A program made the translations under genes and the position numbers. Shown piece after piece: positions 49,546-63,882 of a DNA stretch of 64,000 bases (position 1 is its first letter; each line of letters opens with the position of its first letter). Source of the DNA: Glycine soja (taxonomy: Eukaryota; Streptophyta; Magnoliopsida; Fabales; Fabaceae); the NCBI RefSeq assembly GCF_004193775.1, contig NC_041005.1, positions 12,526,501-12,590,500 on the forward strand. The letters are read 5' to 3'. The notes below the pieces were generated by a model. It had not been told where the DNA came from and made no database searches. It saw only the letters and a program-made list of their open reading frames with translations.

Positions 49546-50815
49546 TAATTATTCATGAAGGAATGATGTGTGTGGATAAACGAAATAGAATCAAACCAGG
49601 ATTGATGTGTTTGATGTGTGTGGATAAAGGAAAATTAGGAATTAATGCTAAGATAGTGTTTGATGTGTGAGGATAAACGAAATAGAATCAAAATATACCA
49701 TTTCTCAACACAATATTGTGTTTTGTTCTATTTTTATGATTGACCAAAGCTAGAATAGAACCCATTAGAGGATTGAGTGAAGGAATAAAATAGCTAACTT
49801 GAACAAGTGCAGAAGAAGACTTAAATTCTTACTAAAATGTACAAATTTGGATGACTCTAATAGAAGTAACCCACTACTTTAAACTAATTCAATTGCCATA
49901 AAATGTTCACTTCATTATGATATCAATGTCAATTCCCTCCCTTGTTGGCTATCACAACTAGGACCATTCCTTGTTATACTGCTTGTGACAATTCCATCTA
50001 GGAACAATATATATTAATATATAGAACAATATTGATGTTCAGTCTGAAATAGAAATAAGAACAGCTAGTAAAAGTTGCAATCATTATAGGATTTGGATTA
50101 ATTGTTCTCCTAACCCTCATAAAACTTTCTCTCTAAATGTTTTCTATATACACTAATTGATTGTCCTTATAGCATTCTATCTAGAAATAATCCACATTGA
50201 CCAATATGTTTTTGTTGACCAGTTCTATAAAAAGCTAATAATGCTAGTCTAAATATGTTGTGAACGTTGAAATTGAAGTTAGTAGTGTGACCACCGAATA
50301 ATGAATGTTTTCTCCTTTTAAGACATGAATAAAATTCATTGTCTTTGTTCAAAGCAAAGGAGGTTGGGCTGCTTTTTGAAGAATGAAATGATTGCAGGCC
50401 TTTGAGCTTTAGAGGGAGCAAAAGAAATTCATAGACATTAGGCAGGTGAGTTAGGTGAAGCAATGATTTCCCATTTTCCTTTTTCTCTCAAGGATCAACA
50501 TTTAATAAAGTTTTAGGGATTTGTCCTAATCATATTACTTTTGAACTTAATTTGCTGAGGTTGTCTAGGCGTTTGAATCAGTTTTCCGATACCACATTCA
50601 GTTCTAAGTGGCAATTACATCAAAGACAATTACATATTCGCATTAAATCAAATTGAAACAATAGATATCCTCCAAAATGACAATATTTATCAAATATTTA
50701 GCATACATTCAGAGTTGATCCTAATAACCAAAATTCCTAATTTCAAAAAAAACTCACAATGTATCAAATAATTGGCAATTTTTCAAATAAAATGAAGTTG
50801 CGAGTAGTTTACGGA
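49546..50815 (-). other. Spacer with 98-codon open frame (U3)
   Basis: Counterpart of U1 8721-9990; the open frame is at 50167-50463. Confidence 0.35.
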
Positions 50816-50867
50816 TCAAGTGATCCGTAAACTACTTAATATGCTTTACGGATCACTTGATCCGTAA
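50798..50867. repeat. Two adjacent palindromes (U3)
   Basis: Same paired TTTACGGATCA palindromes as U1 and U2, unchanged. Confidence 0.9.
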
Positions 50868-51298
50868 ACAACCCAACAACTTCCCGACAGCGTTTTCTGC
50901 CATCGTCGGCAAAAACCAAAACCCGAACGACAAACTTTCCTCAAAGAAGAAGAAGAAACGCGAAGAAGAAGCACAAACGTGAAGACCCACACCACAAGCG
51001 CGAAGACCCACACCTTCCTCCTAAACACGGAAACAATGGCGGCGATGGCGGCGAAGAAGAAGAAGAATGAAGAAGCTGCGCGGGAGGAAGAAGAAAACTG
51101 AAGAAGCAGAAAACTCAAGAAGCAGAACCGTTGGAGGAAGAAGAAGAGCATGCGCGGGAGAGAGAGAGGCGAGAGAGTTATTTCTTTAAAAAAAAAACAG
51201 TTAGGGCTTAAAGGACTTTTCACCATAATTGTTGGGTGCACCAACAATACTGCTGGGTGCACCTAACAACACTCATAACAGTTTTGATTGGGCCCATG

Positions 51299-51803
51299 TT
51301 ATTTCATACATTTTTTCCCTACTTTTTTTTAAGTTTTCAAAGAAGACTGTAGACAATTGTTAATCATATCTTCCATAATTGTTAGATAGAGCTATTTTTA
51401 TTTTTTGTTATTAAATTTAGTTAAATATCCTCACCTCTTATCTCTCATTCCTTTTCTTCTTCAAAACTTTCTATTTTATAATACATAATTGAGAAAGGTT
51501 TGAAAAAGAAAAGGAATAAGAAGTAAGGATGAAGATATTTAATGTTATTTCATACATTTTTTCCCTAAGTTTACACTTTTTTTAGTTTTCAAAAAAAATA
51601 TTGTAGGCAATTGTTAAACATATCCTTCATGATAATTAGATAAATCCCTTTTTATTTTTTGTTATAAAATTTAGTTAAATATTCCCACCTCTTATCTCTC
51701 GTTCCTTTTCTCCTTAAAATCTTTCTATTTTATAATACATAATTGAGAAAGATTTGAAAAAGAAAAGGAATGAGAAATATGGGTGACAATATTTAAAAAA
51801 TTT
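51299..51803. repeat. 247-bp direct repeat with hairpins (U3)
   Basis: Counterpart of U1 10456-10955. Confidence 0.8.
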
Positions 51804-51831
51804 AATAACAAAAATAATGTTCTACATAATT

Positions 51832-52446
51832 TGTGTGTGTGTGTGTGCGCGTGAGAGATTAAATCAAAGCATACATAGAAAAGGATGGGTAGTATAATCA
51901 TTTTTATGGACCAAAAAAGGAAGGAGAAGGAAAGACATATTGAATCATTAAACCATGACATGAAAAATAAAGGAAAAAGACACCAAGCCTTTGATTTAGC
52001 TAAATTGGTCTTCATATTAAAATCCGACTTTGAATCTGATCACGATAAGGAAGACGAGCTATATTGATCAAATCAAGACTAGAAAGAGACTTAATTACAA
52101 AATAATTAAGAAAATGAAATCATCAACTTATGAAACCTAGCCAAGTTAATGACATTAACTTCTTGAGTGTTCTGTAATTGGGTTTGTTCCTACTCTTGGT
52201 TTGACAACATAGCTCACTAGCCTTCTCAGGATTTTATTCAGAGTCAAATTCAAATTCGAAGACCGATTCATCTAAATCAAAGGTTTGATATCTTTTTCCT
52301 TTGTTTCTTTATGACGTTGTTGGCTTATTCAATATGATTTTCCTTCTCCTTCCTTTTTGGTCAAAAGCAATGATTTTACTATTTATCATCCTCTTTTTAT
52401 GCTCTTATTCATTTTCATATACAATTATTTTATTTATCCAAACCAT
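51832..52446. repeat. Foldback unit U3-r1
   Basis: Edge unit with a (TG) tract and truncated arm B. Confidence 0.85.
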
Positions 52447-52638
52447 ATACACAAACTAAGACATGACTTAACAGTATATATGGCATTATCATGATATGTA
52501 TATCTATCATTAGATTTAAAAGACATGTGTTCATTAGCTTTATGTACTTATGTAATTTAAATATCAATATTTATTATTTTATCGTCATATAAAAAGTATG
52601 TTTCACTAAATATGCTTTTAGATTACACACACGTACTA

Positions 52639-52694
<56 letters not shown>

Positions 52695-52698
<4 letters not shown>

Positions 52699-53314
52699 TT
52701 TGGATTAATAAAATAGTTGTGTATCAAATTGAATCAAAGCATACAGAGAAAATGATGAGTAGTATAATCATTGTTATGGACCAAAAAAGAAAGGAGAAGG
52801 AAAGACATATTGAATTATTCAATCATGACATGAAAAATAAAGGAAAAAGATACAAAGCCTTTGATATAGGTAAATTGGTCTTCATATTAAAATCTGACTT
52901 TGAATTTGATCACGATAAGGAAGACGAGTTATATTCATCAAATCAAGACCAGAATGAGACATAATTACAAAACAATAAAGAAAATGAAATCATCAACTTA
53001 TGAAACTTAGCCAAGTTAATGACATTAACTTCTTGATTGTTTTGTAATTGTGTTTGTTCCTACTTTTCATTTGACAACATAGTTTATCAGTCGTGTCAAG
53101 ATTTTATTCAGTGGAATTCTAATTCGAAGACCAATAAAGCTAAATCAAAAGTTTGATATCTTTTTCCTTTGTTTTTTTATGTCATGGTTGGCTTATTCAA
53201 TATGGTTTTCCTTCTCATTCCTTTTTGGTCAATAGCAATGATTTTTCTATTCATCCTCCTCTTTTTATGCTCTTATTCATTTTCATATACAATTATTTTA
53301 TTTATGCAAACCAT
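52695..53314. repeat. Foldback unit U3-r2
   Basis: Full unit after (AT) tract 52641-52697; the arm B frame 52695-52964 has KRYKAFDIGK. Confidence 0.9.
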
Positions 53315-53506
53315 ATATATAAACTAAGACATGACTTACCACTACATATGGCATTATCATGCAATGTATATCTAGCATTAGATTTAAAAGACCTATGTTC
53401 ATTAGCTTTATGTAATTATGTAATTTAAATATCAATATTTATTATTTTATCCAAATAACAAAAGTATTTTTCACTAAATATACTTTTAGATTACACACAC
53501 GTAATA

Positions 53507-53550
<44 letters not shown>

Positions 53551-53554
<4 letters not shown>

Positions 53555-54172
53555 TTTGGATTAATAAAATAGTTGTGTATAAAATTGACTCAAAGCATAC
53601 AGAGAAATTGATGAGTAGTATAATCATTGTTATGGACCAAAAAAGAAAGGAGAAGGAAAGACATATTGAATTATTCAACCATGACATGAAAAATAACGGA
53701 AAAAGACACCAAACCTTTGATATAGGTAAATTGGTCTTCATATTAAAATCCGGCTTTGAATTTGATCACGATAAGGAAGACGAGTTATATTAATCAAATC
53801 AAGACCAGAAAGAGACATAATTACAAAACAATTAAGAAAATGAAATCATCAACTTATGAAACCTGGCCAAGTTAATGACATTAACTTCTTGATTGATTTG
53901 TAATTGAGTTTGTTCCTACTCTTCATTTGACAACATAGCTCATTAGTCTTGTCATGATTTTATTCAGAGTGGAATTCTAATTCGAAGACCAATTAAGCTA
54001 AATCAAAGGTTTGATATCTTTTTCCTTTGTTTTTTTATGTCATGATTGGCTTATTCAATATGGCTTTCCTTCTCATTCATTTTTGGTCAAAAGCAATGAT
54101 TTTGTTATTCATCCTCCTCTTTTTATGCTCTTATTCATTTTCATATACAATTATTTTATTTATCCAAACCAT
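53551..54172. repeat. Foldback unit U3-r3
   Basis: Full unit; arm B frame KIDSKHTEKLM, related to U2-r4. Confidence 0.9.
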
Positions 54173-54358
54173 ATATATAAACTAAGACATGACTTAACAC
54201 TATATATGGCATTATCATTCAATGTATATCTAGCATTAGATTTAAAAGACATGTGTTCTTTAGCTTTATGTACTTATTTAATTTAAATATCAATATTTAT
54301 TATTTTATCCTCATATAAAAATATTTTCACTAAATATGCTTTTATAGATTACACACAC

Positions 54359-54360
<2 letters not shown>

Positions 54361-54438
<78 letters not shown>
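54361..54438. repeat. (AT)38 microsatellite (U3)
   Basis: Longest pure AT tract in the window, between U3-r3 and r4. Confidence 0.95.
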
Positions 54439-54439
<1 letters not shown>

Positions 54440-55057
54440 TTTGGATTAATAAAATAGTTGTGTTTGAAATTGAATCAAAGCATAAAGAGAAAATGATGAG
54501 TAGTATAATCATTGTTATGGACCAAAAAATAAGGGAGAAGGAAAGAGATATTGAATCATTCAATCATGACATGAAAAATAAAGGAAAAAGACACCAAGCC
54601 TTTGATATAGGTAAACTGGTCTTCATACTAAAATCCAACTTTGAATCTGATCACGATAAGGAAGACGAGTTATATTCATCAAATCCAGACCAGAATGAGA
54701 CATAATTACAAAACAATTAAGAAAATGAAATCTTCAACTTATGAAACCTAGCCAAGTTAATGACATTAACTTCTTGATTGTTTTGTAATTGTGTTTGTTC
54801 CTACTCTTCGTTTGACAACATAGTTCATCAGTCTTGTCATGATTTTATTCAGAGTGAAATTCTAATTTGAAGATCAATTAAGCTAAATCAAAGGTTTGAT
54901 ATCTTTTTCCTTTGTTTTTTTATGTCATGTTTGGATTATTCAATATGGTTTTCCTTCTCATTCCTTTTTGGTCAAAAGCAATGATTTTTCTATTCATCCT
55001 CCTCTTTTTATGCTCTTATTCATTTTCATATACAATTATTTTATTTATCCAAACCAT
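54436..55057. repeat. Foldback unit U3-r4
   Basis: Full unit; arm B frame 54436-54705 with VVFEIESKHKEK and KIREKERDIES changes. Confidence 0.9.
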
Positions 55058-55263
55058 ATATATAAACTAAGACATGACTTAACACTATATATGGCATTAT
55101 CATGCAATGTATATCTAGCATTAGATTTAAAAGACATGTGTTCATTAGCTTTATGTACTTATGTAATTTAAATATCAACATTTTTAATTTTATCCTAATA
55201 TAAAAAGTATTTTTCACTAAATATACTTTTAGATTACACACACGTAATAATTTATATATATAT

Positions 55264-55885
55264 ATGGTTTGGATTAATAAAATAGTTGTGTATGAAATTG
55301 AATCAAAGCATAAAGAGAAAATGATGAGTAGTATAATCATTGTTATGGACCAAAAAAGAAAGGAGAAGGAAAGACATATTGAATCATTCAATCATGACAT
55401 GAAAAATAAAGGAAAAAGACACCAAGTCTTTGATATAGGTAAATTGGTCTTCTTATTAAAATCCGACTTTGAATCTGATCACGATAAGGAAGATGAGCTA
55501 TATTCATCAAATCAAGACCAGAAAGAGACATAATTACATAAAAATTAAGAAAATGAAATCATCAACTTATGAAACCTAGCCAAGTTAATGACATTAATTT
55601 CTTGATTGTTTTGTAATTGGGTTTGTTCCTACTCTTCGTTTGACAACATAGCTCATCAGTCTTGTCATGATTTTATTCAGAGTGGAATTCTTATTCGAAG
55701 ACCAATTCAGCTAAATCAAAGGTTTGATATCTTTTTCCTTTGTTTTTTTATGTCATGGTTGGCTTTTTCAATATGGTTTTTCTTCTCCTTCCTTTTTGCT
55801 CAAAAGCAATGATTTTGCTATTCATCCTCCTGTTTTTATGCTCTTATTCATTTTCATATACAATTATTTTATTTATCCAAACCAT
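55264..55885. repeat. Foldback unit U3-r5
   Basis: Last unit, closest to U1-r8 and U2-r6; the left (AT) tract has shrunk to about seven repeats. Confidence 0.92.
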
Positions 55886-56249
55886 ATACATAAACTAAGA
55901 CATGACTTAAGACTATATATGGCATTGTCATGCAATGTATATCTAGCATTAGAATTAAAAGACATGTTTCTTTAGCTTTATGTACTTATGTAATTTAAAT
56001 ATCAATATTTATTATTTTATCCTCATATATAAAATATTTTCAAAAAATATGCTTTTAGAATACACACACGTAATTACCCCACTACATCTCCCTTATTATG
56101 TTGGTTATTTGGGTCTTTCGAGATTGCATGTACGAACTAGCCAATGCAAGATGTTAAATTTTTTTAATTAATTGTTAGAGTGGATGTAAACTTTTTTTTG
56201 TTACATCATTTCTAAATAGAATTGATGTAATACATGCCCATTTCCAAAA

Positions 56250-57250
56250 CAAAATTCTCTCACACCATAAATCCAAACCAAAGCACAAAACAAGGAACAA
56301 TAGTTCAAAAAAAGTCCCCAATTAAATCAACACAAAGGACTTGTTGAAACCAGAACACAACAAAAATCAATCAATCAGTCAAAAACAATATATTACCTAA
56401 ATAAAAAAGACAAGGCATGAAAGAAAGGAGAAATTCATAGTACACAATTGAGTATCAAAATAGTGTTACCTCCACGAAGAATTGCACGATGAAGTTGTCA
56501 AATCTATGAGTGATGGAAAGGAACCCTAGTGAGTGCATGGAAGATTGAGTGAGGGAGAAGTAGGTCCAGATCCACTCTACCACTAAGGTATCAACCATCT
56601 CTCAAAATAATTGTTCCATCTTGTGTTGCAACAGCCACTCAATCAATAGAAAAACAAACAATGCTCCAAAAAATCCCAATCAAATCACCACAAAAAAGTA
56701 TTTGTCGAAGCCTAAACACCCAAAAAAATATAAATAAAACAATCACTCAAAAGCAATAGATTACCTAAATGAAAAATAAAATACATGGATTAAAATGTGG
56801 AAAATTTAAAGTATATAATTAAGTTATCAAAACAATGTTACCTCAATGGAGAATTGCTTGATGAAGTGTTGAAGTCAAGATGTGAGATTTAGATCCAGAT
56901 TGTCACTAAGGCAACAACTGTCACCTAGAATCACTGCTCTATCTGGTGTAGTAGCCAATGATGTTGGAATCATAGTCCAAATTGTATGAACGTTTGATTC
57001 AATGATTTTTGAAGAAACATATATATTGCATCGTTGTTGGGATTGTTGGAGTGTGAGATTAGAGTAAATTTGCACTCTTTCATGTGGGATCTGTGATCCT
57101 ATCCACCCTAATTCCTCATGTCATTGTTGGATATAGTGTTGCAACTTGTGTTGTTGTCAAACAACCTTTGTTCTCAAAGCTGCTGGCCTCCTAGTACTCT
57201 TCTATCTGCGCTCTTTGTCTACCATAAGGAATTAGGGTTGCACTTGTTCT
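56250..57250 (-). ncRNA. Candidate spliced non-coding transcript, U3
   Basis: Same intron signals as U1; its variants (TTTGTCGAAGCC, GGTAATATATTG) match U2 rather than U1. Confidence 0.33.
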
Positions 57251-57277
57251 TGGACTTTCACGGCTGATGACACTTAG

Positions 57278-57326
57278 CATTTATAAGAGAAATTGGTGGG
57301 TCTTAGGGTTTCAAGGGAATTGGGCC
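57278..57326 (-). promoter_or_regulatory. Site II, telo-box and TATA promoter (U3)
   Basis: Identical motif order and spacing to U1 and U2. Confidence 0.5.
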
Positions 57327-58319
57327 AATTTTTTTTTTCTTTTTTAAATTTGATTTGTTAGGCCTTAATTAGAGTCCAATTTAGTTTTTTTTAAATGCAA
57401 AATATTACATATAATATAATAAATAAAGAAGAAGAGTAATAATGAATATAATAGTATTATAAATGTAATTAACTAACAAAAAAATAAAACATAACAAAGA
57501 ATATATTAATATGATATAAAAAAATAAAGAAAAATAGAAATAAAAGTTATATATTATATATAAGTATTTTAGGTAGGAAAATGTTGGATCTTATGATCCA
57601 AATCACATCCCCACCACCACCTCTTGATCCTAGGTAAGATCTTGATTTCAACAACCATGGTAGCAACAAATACCAAATTGAAGGATAAAATGTAAAGAGG
57701 TTTAATTGAGTAACACTATAGACACTAGATCTAAAAGAACTCTCCATGTAAAATCAAGGTTGTAGTCCAGATGCATCAAGATCCAACTTTTCTTCGCACA
57801 AGAGCAAGGTTGTAGCAAAGATGAGTTGACAAAGACACATTGGGGTTAAGTGAGATCCAACCAATGGCTCTAGGTATTGTCTTTATGTGGCAGAAAAAAG
57901 GTCAAGGCAAGAGGGAGAAAAGAGCATCATCTTCAAAAAAAGAGATCCAATCATCTCAAAATTGCTTTATCAATTTTGAATCCTCAAAGAATAAACATTA
58001 TTATATAGAGCAAACAACTCTTACAATCTCATGGACAAAGTGGGTTTAGAACGTACTGCTATAATATTAGGGGCAAAATGATTTTAGAATGTAAAAAACA
58101 ATGAGTAATATCATATGCTAAGTTGGACATTGGTTACAACCATGGGTGATAGATATGATCAACTCATACAATAAAATTATAAGATAAATTGTTTTTGTTC
58201 GAGGAGGGTTCATATAACATACTAATTGTGAAGTCATTCAACTTAATCTTATAACTTTGTCAATAGACATTCTCTAATATTTTTGAAGAATCCAATATAT
58301 TGTTCAATAAAGTATTTTA

Positions 58320-59735
58320 CTTATTGACGTTAAATAGATAATTTTTTTAAAAAAATTGCTATAAAAGCATAGAAATATAAAGTAAATAATAGGATCCTAG
58401 GATAATTTTGGATAAAAGAGAAAATTGAAATTTTCATTTAAGGATATTCTGTTATTAGAGTTTCTGTTTTCATGAAAAATTATATCTTTTCCATTATTTC
58501 TTATTTTCTTTTAGAATTAAATTATTTTTATTTATAAATAAAATTTAACATTTCTTTCCTTTTCCTCTTGATGTCTTCACCAAAAGATACCTCACATACT
58601 TATTTTTAGATTATTAACAAATATTTTATTTATTCACATTAACTAGTCAATAAATTATTTAAAAGTTTGCTATGAATGAATAGGAACAAAAGGAAAATTA
58701 TAAGATCCTAGTAATAATTTTGGATAAGAAAGGAAGGAATTGAGATTTTTTTATAAAAATTATCATATCACTTTTCGATTTTTTATAAAAATTATCATAT
58801 CACTTTTCGATTTTTCTTGTTTGTTTGTAGAAAAAAATATATTTTGCATTTATAAAAAAATTAACCGCTCTTTTCTTTTCCTCCTAATTTTTTCATGAAT
58901 AGATACAGTAACATTTTGTTTTTAGATTGTTATAAAATTATTCATTTATTGAATTTAACCGTTAAACTTTTGTTATGAAGTTTACTACATGTAAAAGCAT
59001 AGGAATGAAATAAAGTAATTTGTACAATCCTAGTGATAAATTTAGATAAAAAGGAAAGGTGAAATTTTAATTCACAGTAAATATTCTATTAATTAACATA
59101 TATTTTTACAATATTAGATAAATTTTCTCTTATTCCTTATTCTCTCTTAGCAAATAATTTTTTTGGTTGTTAACTAAAATTTTGAACTGTCTTTCATTTT
59201 CCTCCTAGATTCTTCATGAAAAGATAGGTCAATTTGTTTTTTATATTGTTATAAAATTATTTATTCATTCACATTAATTAGTTAAAAAATTTAAAAGGTT
59301 TCTATGAAAGCATAAGAATAAAAAGTAAATAATAAAATCCCAGTGATAATTATAGATAAAATATAAAGGAAGATAAAATAAATATTTTATTATGATTTCT
59401 TTCTAAATAAACATATTATATAGCTTTCCCTTTATTTCTTATTTTCTTTAATAAAATATTTTTTTATTTGTAAATAGAAATTTAACATCTATTTTCTCTT
59501 CTTCCTAATTTATTCATGATACCTTAAAATTTTTGTTTTTAGATTGTTATAAAATGTTTTTTTTTTCACATTTATTAGTTAAAAAATAATTTGAAAGTTT
59601 TTTTTATTGAAGCATAAGAATAAAAAGTAAATAATCAGATCCTAATACGATAATTTAAGATAAAAAAAATAAAGGAATGTAAAATTTTCATTTAAAGTAA
59701 ATATTCTATTATTTCAGTTTTCAGAATTTCAACGC
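58320..59735. repeat. Old tandem repeat of about 310 bp (U3)
   Basis: Counterpart of U1 19895-21310, including the two TTATCATATCACTTTTCGAT blocks. Confidence 0.72.
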
Positions 59736-60090
59736 ACAAAATGAAGAAAAAATAAATTATTGCTTTGGAAATAATAGTACTTTTCGAGTTCTCAAAACAT
59801 GCACTTAATCCGACTAGCACAATTTAGAGTAACTTTGAGATATAAATTATGGTAATAGAATTGTTTTATGAAAAACAATGTGCAGCATCATATCCGGTGC
59901 TTAGTGAAGCAGTACTACTGATTTCTCAAGGCAAAGCCAAACTCATGAGAATGCTTGCTAATAACAAAGTGGAAGGAAATTAAATGCTTCACATGCTAAT
60001 AAGTCACAGTATCAGATATATAAGGCTGTAATGAGGCAATGAAAAGAGAATAAGAAGAAATACAGTTTTCCTTTCCTTACCTTTTCTCTC

Positions 60091-60243
60091 TTAGGAGGCC
60101 CCTAGTCCTCCAACTCTAGGAATCTGTTTCTGAATCGTAACAATTAATATAGCTTTCATGAATAGCCCAAGTACAGAACCGCCAAAGCAAAGTTGCTTAC
60201 ACATTGCTACTGTTTCTATTATTCCAGAAAACCAGTTAGTCAT
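60091..60243 (-). CDS. Small 50-codon open frame with TATA box (U3)
   Basis: ATG 60243-60241, TAA 60093-60091, identical to the U1 copy at 21670-21822, with TATAAATG at 60318-60311. The predicted peptide is short and partly hydrophobic, with Cys at positions 15 and 19. No family is recognised. Identity between the copies reflects recent exchange and does not by itself show selection. Confidence 0.35.
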   Translation of the reverse strand: MTNWFSGIIETVAMCKQLCFGGSVLGLFMKAILIVTIQKQIPRVGGLGAS

Positions 60244-60335
60244 AGTGTGAGAAGTGTTGGTAATAGTCAATGTGTTTTTCTTTTGGGAATGATGCAGATA
60301 GACTAGCTAGCATTTATAGGCTCAGGGAAGCCACG

Positions 60336-62395
60336 TTAATTACAGTCATGGACCAGATATACTAGTACTATTTAATTTAACAGTCTTAATTAACAAGTTA
60401 GATTTCCTTACACTACACTACTTTCTTTTTATATGACAAAATAGTTTAAAATATGCATTCAAACATTCTGTTTTTACCAAATAAGTCAAATGCAAAAGTG
60501 AGATGAGGATTAATTTTGACATGTAAATATCGTTTTTGAGAATTTAAGTAACATAGGAGTATACACCCAAAAAATTAAGTAACTTAGGATCGAGTATTGA
60601 TATGAATCATTAATGGTTGAAAACAAGCACTCGTGGCTATTTAGTAAAGGAATCTTACTGCTTAGAGAGCACTGAAATTTTGAAAGATAAACTATTTAAC
60701 TAGCTCCAAAATCTCATAAATTCTAATAGTAGCATTTTGAGTTTGCCTAATTATAATAGGCAAAATAAGTGGGCACCGTTTTGTACTGTGAACATGGAAA
60801 GAAAGAGTCATAACAAGTTTACTTAGGCTTATAGGGATATTCATATTCTGCGTCACACCAATTCACCCAAGAATGTTGGGAGAACAAAATTAAGAGCACA
60901 CCCAAAGGAAAATAGACTGTTAAATTACCACCTAATTTTCTTGTTTTTGTTTTTAAGTTTGGCTGCGTGGGGATCTCTTTGTTGTTTGCCTAAAATTGAA
61001 AGGTGCTATACCCAATATTTAATTTTCACATGTCCTAATGTAGTCGTTAATGAAAAAATGATATAGAATATAGTGCTTGTTTACAATGATGAATATAATT
61101 TTTTTTATTAATTAAAAAATTTATTTGATCGTGCGATAAATAAGCTTTTTTAGTAATTTTTTAATATTTTTTACAATATTACTTGAAATAACATTTTCAA
61201 AAATATTAGTTTTTATTTTTTAATATTTTTTATTTTTATCCTCATTATATTTATTCAATTTTAAAAAAAATAAATCATCATAAATTTATTATTTTTCTAT
61301 CATTTTATATTTTTAAACTACTTTAATAATTATTTTTTATCAAATATTTATAATTTAACAAATTAGTTTTTCTTTATATGATTAGTAGTTCATAAATAAC
61401 GAATGAGTTAATTGCATTAACTCATGGGTAGATATGGCTAACATATTTTTGTAATTAGTCTCCTGGAGCACGTCACCTTCACCCATAATTATCTTCATTG
61501 GTCTTTTTAAATTTGAAATGCTTAAATGGCGGACATGTATTATATTTAATTTGCAAAATGTTAAGATAGACAAAATTTTGGTGAGATATGAAGGAATTAA
61601 TAAAACAAGATTGTTTGTTTGTTAATATACGAAAGAAATTAAGTGATTAACAGAGTTGCTAATACAATACAAGTTGCACCATAGTTTGGCACAACTATAG
61701 CTTATGTTTAATTTTGCGGCGGGGTCAAGGAAATTCAGTAAATTTTCATGAAGCTATTTTGTATGTCTTTCTACTGTTTTAATAATATCAAGAATTGATT
61801 ATACTTCTCAAAATTAAGGTAATACCATAAAAAATATTTATTTATTATTTTCCTTTCATCATAAAATAGTAATTGATTATTTCTTATTATAAATCTAATC
61901 CAAACCCACTGCTTATCATATGTACTACATGATAGGATGGTAATGATCAACCCTAATAATAAAACCCTATCTTATGATATGTAGAAAAAGATAATAAAGT
62001 AAATTTAATAAATATTTTGGAATAAAAATGAAATAAAATATAAGAAGCTGAAAGTTAAAATATTATATTTTACAAAAATAAACTTATTTACCAAAGGTTA
62101 TTAATGGGATCAAACATACTTTTTTAACTAATAAAAAAACTAAAAAATAACTTAAAATACTTGTTAAACATATTAAAGAAAGAAACTCATAAAAAATACT
62201 CATAGTAGTTGCATAAACTTTACCCTTTAATCTCTATACTTAAAAATCATATCATTTAGTTTTATTATAAACTAGTCTTGTTTGGTTAGCGTTTTTTAGT
62301 TGTTCATGGACACCAACGTGATAAAGCTGTTTAACAGGGAAATAGAAATTAACACTAAAGCATTAATCTAGTTGTTCATGGATAATTAACAGGAA
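60336..62395. other. AT-rich block at the start of U4, no gene seen
   Basis: Almost identical to the U3 block 40168-42230. Confidence 0.6.
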
Positions 62396-62512
62396 AATAA
62401 AAATATTGTTCGTTGCACCAACAACATAGCAAAAAAAAAAAAAATGTTTGTTGCACCAGCAACATATTAACAGCAAAATGATAAAGACAGCCTACTCACT
62501 GTCACCATCTTC

Positions 62513-63882
62513 CTAATCTTCCTGCCTCCTGATTATGATATCCCAAAATTTTTCATAATACCTATAATAAATAGAGATTTCATCTCCATCATCAAAATCC
62601 ATTTCTTGAAGAAAATCATACCATGGTTGGACAACACCTTTTCCACCAATGGCAGGATTCAGCGTTTCAACTTTCCATTGCAGTGGGGGGCCATGCCGCC
62701 TTAAGACTGTCATGTGGTTGCCGCAAGCTCTAAGAGGAACTTCTGTACAATGGGGGAGTTTCTGTAATTTCGAAAAAATTAATTTTTAAAATGGTAAAAA
62801 TGTGTTTAAAGAGATTAAGATATGATGAAAGTCAGCTTAACATGGGTTCAGGATGATCTAGCATTTCCTGAGTAAGTTAAAGAGTCCATATGTGCTTCCT
62901 GGATGAATGCCTCTGCCTGCCACAAGTTTGCCGCTCCAGTGGTGGTATGAAATGTATGTCAAAAACAGAGTGATGGTCACATGCAAAGAAGTTGATGCTG
63001 GTTGACTCATAAAATTTCAAATCTTTCCGGAAGCTTTGGAGTCCATTTGCTAAATACACTTTATCTTTACGTTGTCTGGCTCGTACTTCATAAATGGCTC
63101 CATTGTATTTGAGATGAACCATCTCAGGATAGTTTCGTGCCCATTGAGTATGATAAAAGGCTGGAAGTTGTATGGTATTCTGAAAAAAAAGTGAGAAATA
63201 TAAATGCATGTATATGTAACAATAATAGTAATGGAAGAATTGAGAAAAAAGATGACCTTGTCATTATTGAAGGCAACGATAAATTGCATGATCAGTGGTG
63301 GTCGCATGATGACATTTTTCCTCTGTAATCACAGGGATATAAAACCAAATGTCAAAAGAAACTTGTCAAGCAAAGGAAAATTATGAAATGACAGGGATGC
63401 ACAATATAAAGGTTTGTAAACAAAACACCAAAAAAGAAAAACAGTGGAAAGGACTAATGTGCATACAAATGGAAACCAAATGAAAGGCAAAGACATTAAA
63501 CGAAAAAACAGAACAACGACAACAATAGAACAAAACGAAAGTGGAAAACAAAAACAAAAATGATAGCCATGCACATAAAAGTTAGAAAAGAAACGACCAA
63601 GCCATGCACATAAAAATTAGAAAAGAAACGACCAAGGAGGGCCGGACACCTTCAAGTCCAGTTTTGTTTTTAAACTTGAAAAAGAAAGTAAGGAAAATGA
63701 CACGACAAAAAACAACGGCATTGCAGAAAACCACTAAACCACGTGCATCAGACACATAGCAGAAAAATCGCAAACCAAAAACCCATGAAAATGAAAATAA
63801 ACACAACAAAAAGGTAGGTGCTGTGAAGAGAAGAGTAGAAGTTATTTACCTCAGTTGATGCGGTTGAGGATGCGGTGCTCAT
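62513..63882 (-). pseudogene. Two-B3-domain protein gene, U4 copy
   Basis: Same exon layout as U3: 63850-63882, 63257-63322, 62877-63179 and 62513-62761, with the same TAA (62877-62879) ending exon 3. It differs from U3 in exon 3 by Arg for Trp in QSFRKDLKF, the Arg being the form also seen in U1 and U2. Confidence 0.7.

Larger units (their letters stand above)
51832..56080. repeat. Foldback array, U3 (five units)
   Basis: Shortest array. The spacer-deleted TG-flanked unit of U1 and U2 is absent; r1 passes directly into a unit like U2-r3. Confidence 0.92.
40168..60335. repeat. Macro-tandem unit U3 (20.2 kb)
   Basis: Third copy, with the most complete Helitron and five foldback units. Its left end is almost identical to U4. 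Variants in its candidate RNA gene match U2, but its right end (36-bp duplication near 58750-58810 and the 50-codon frame) matches U1. Confidence 0.93.
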
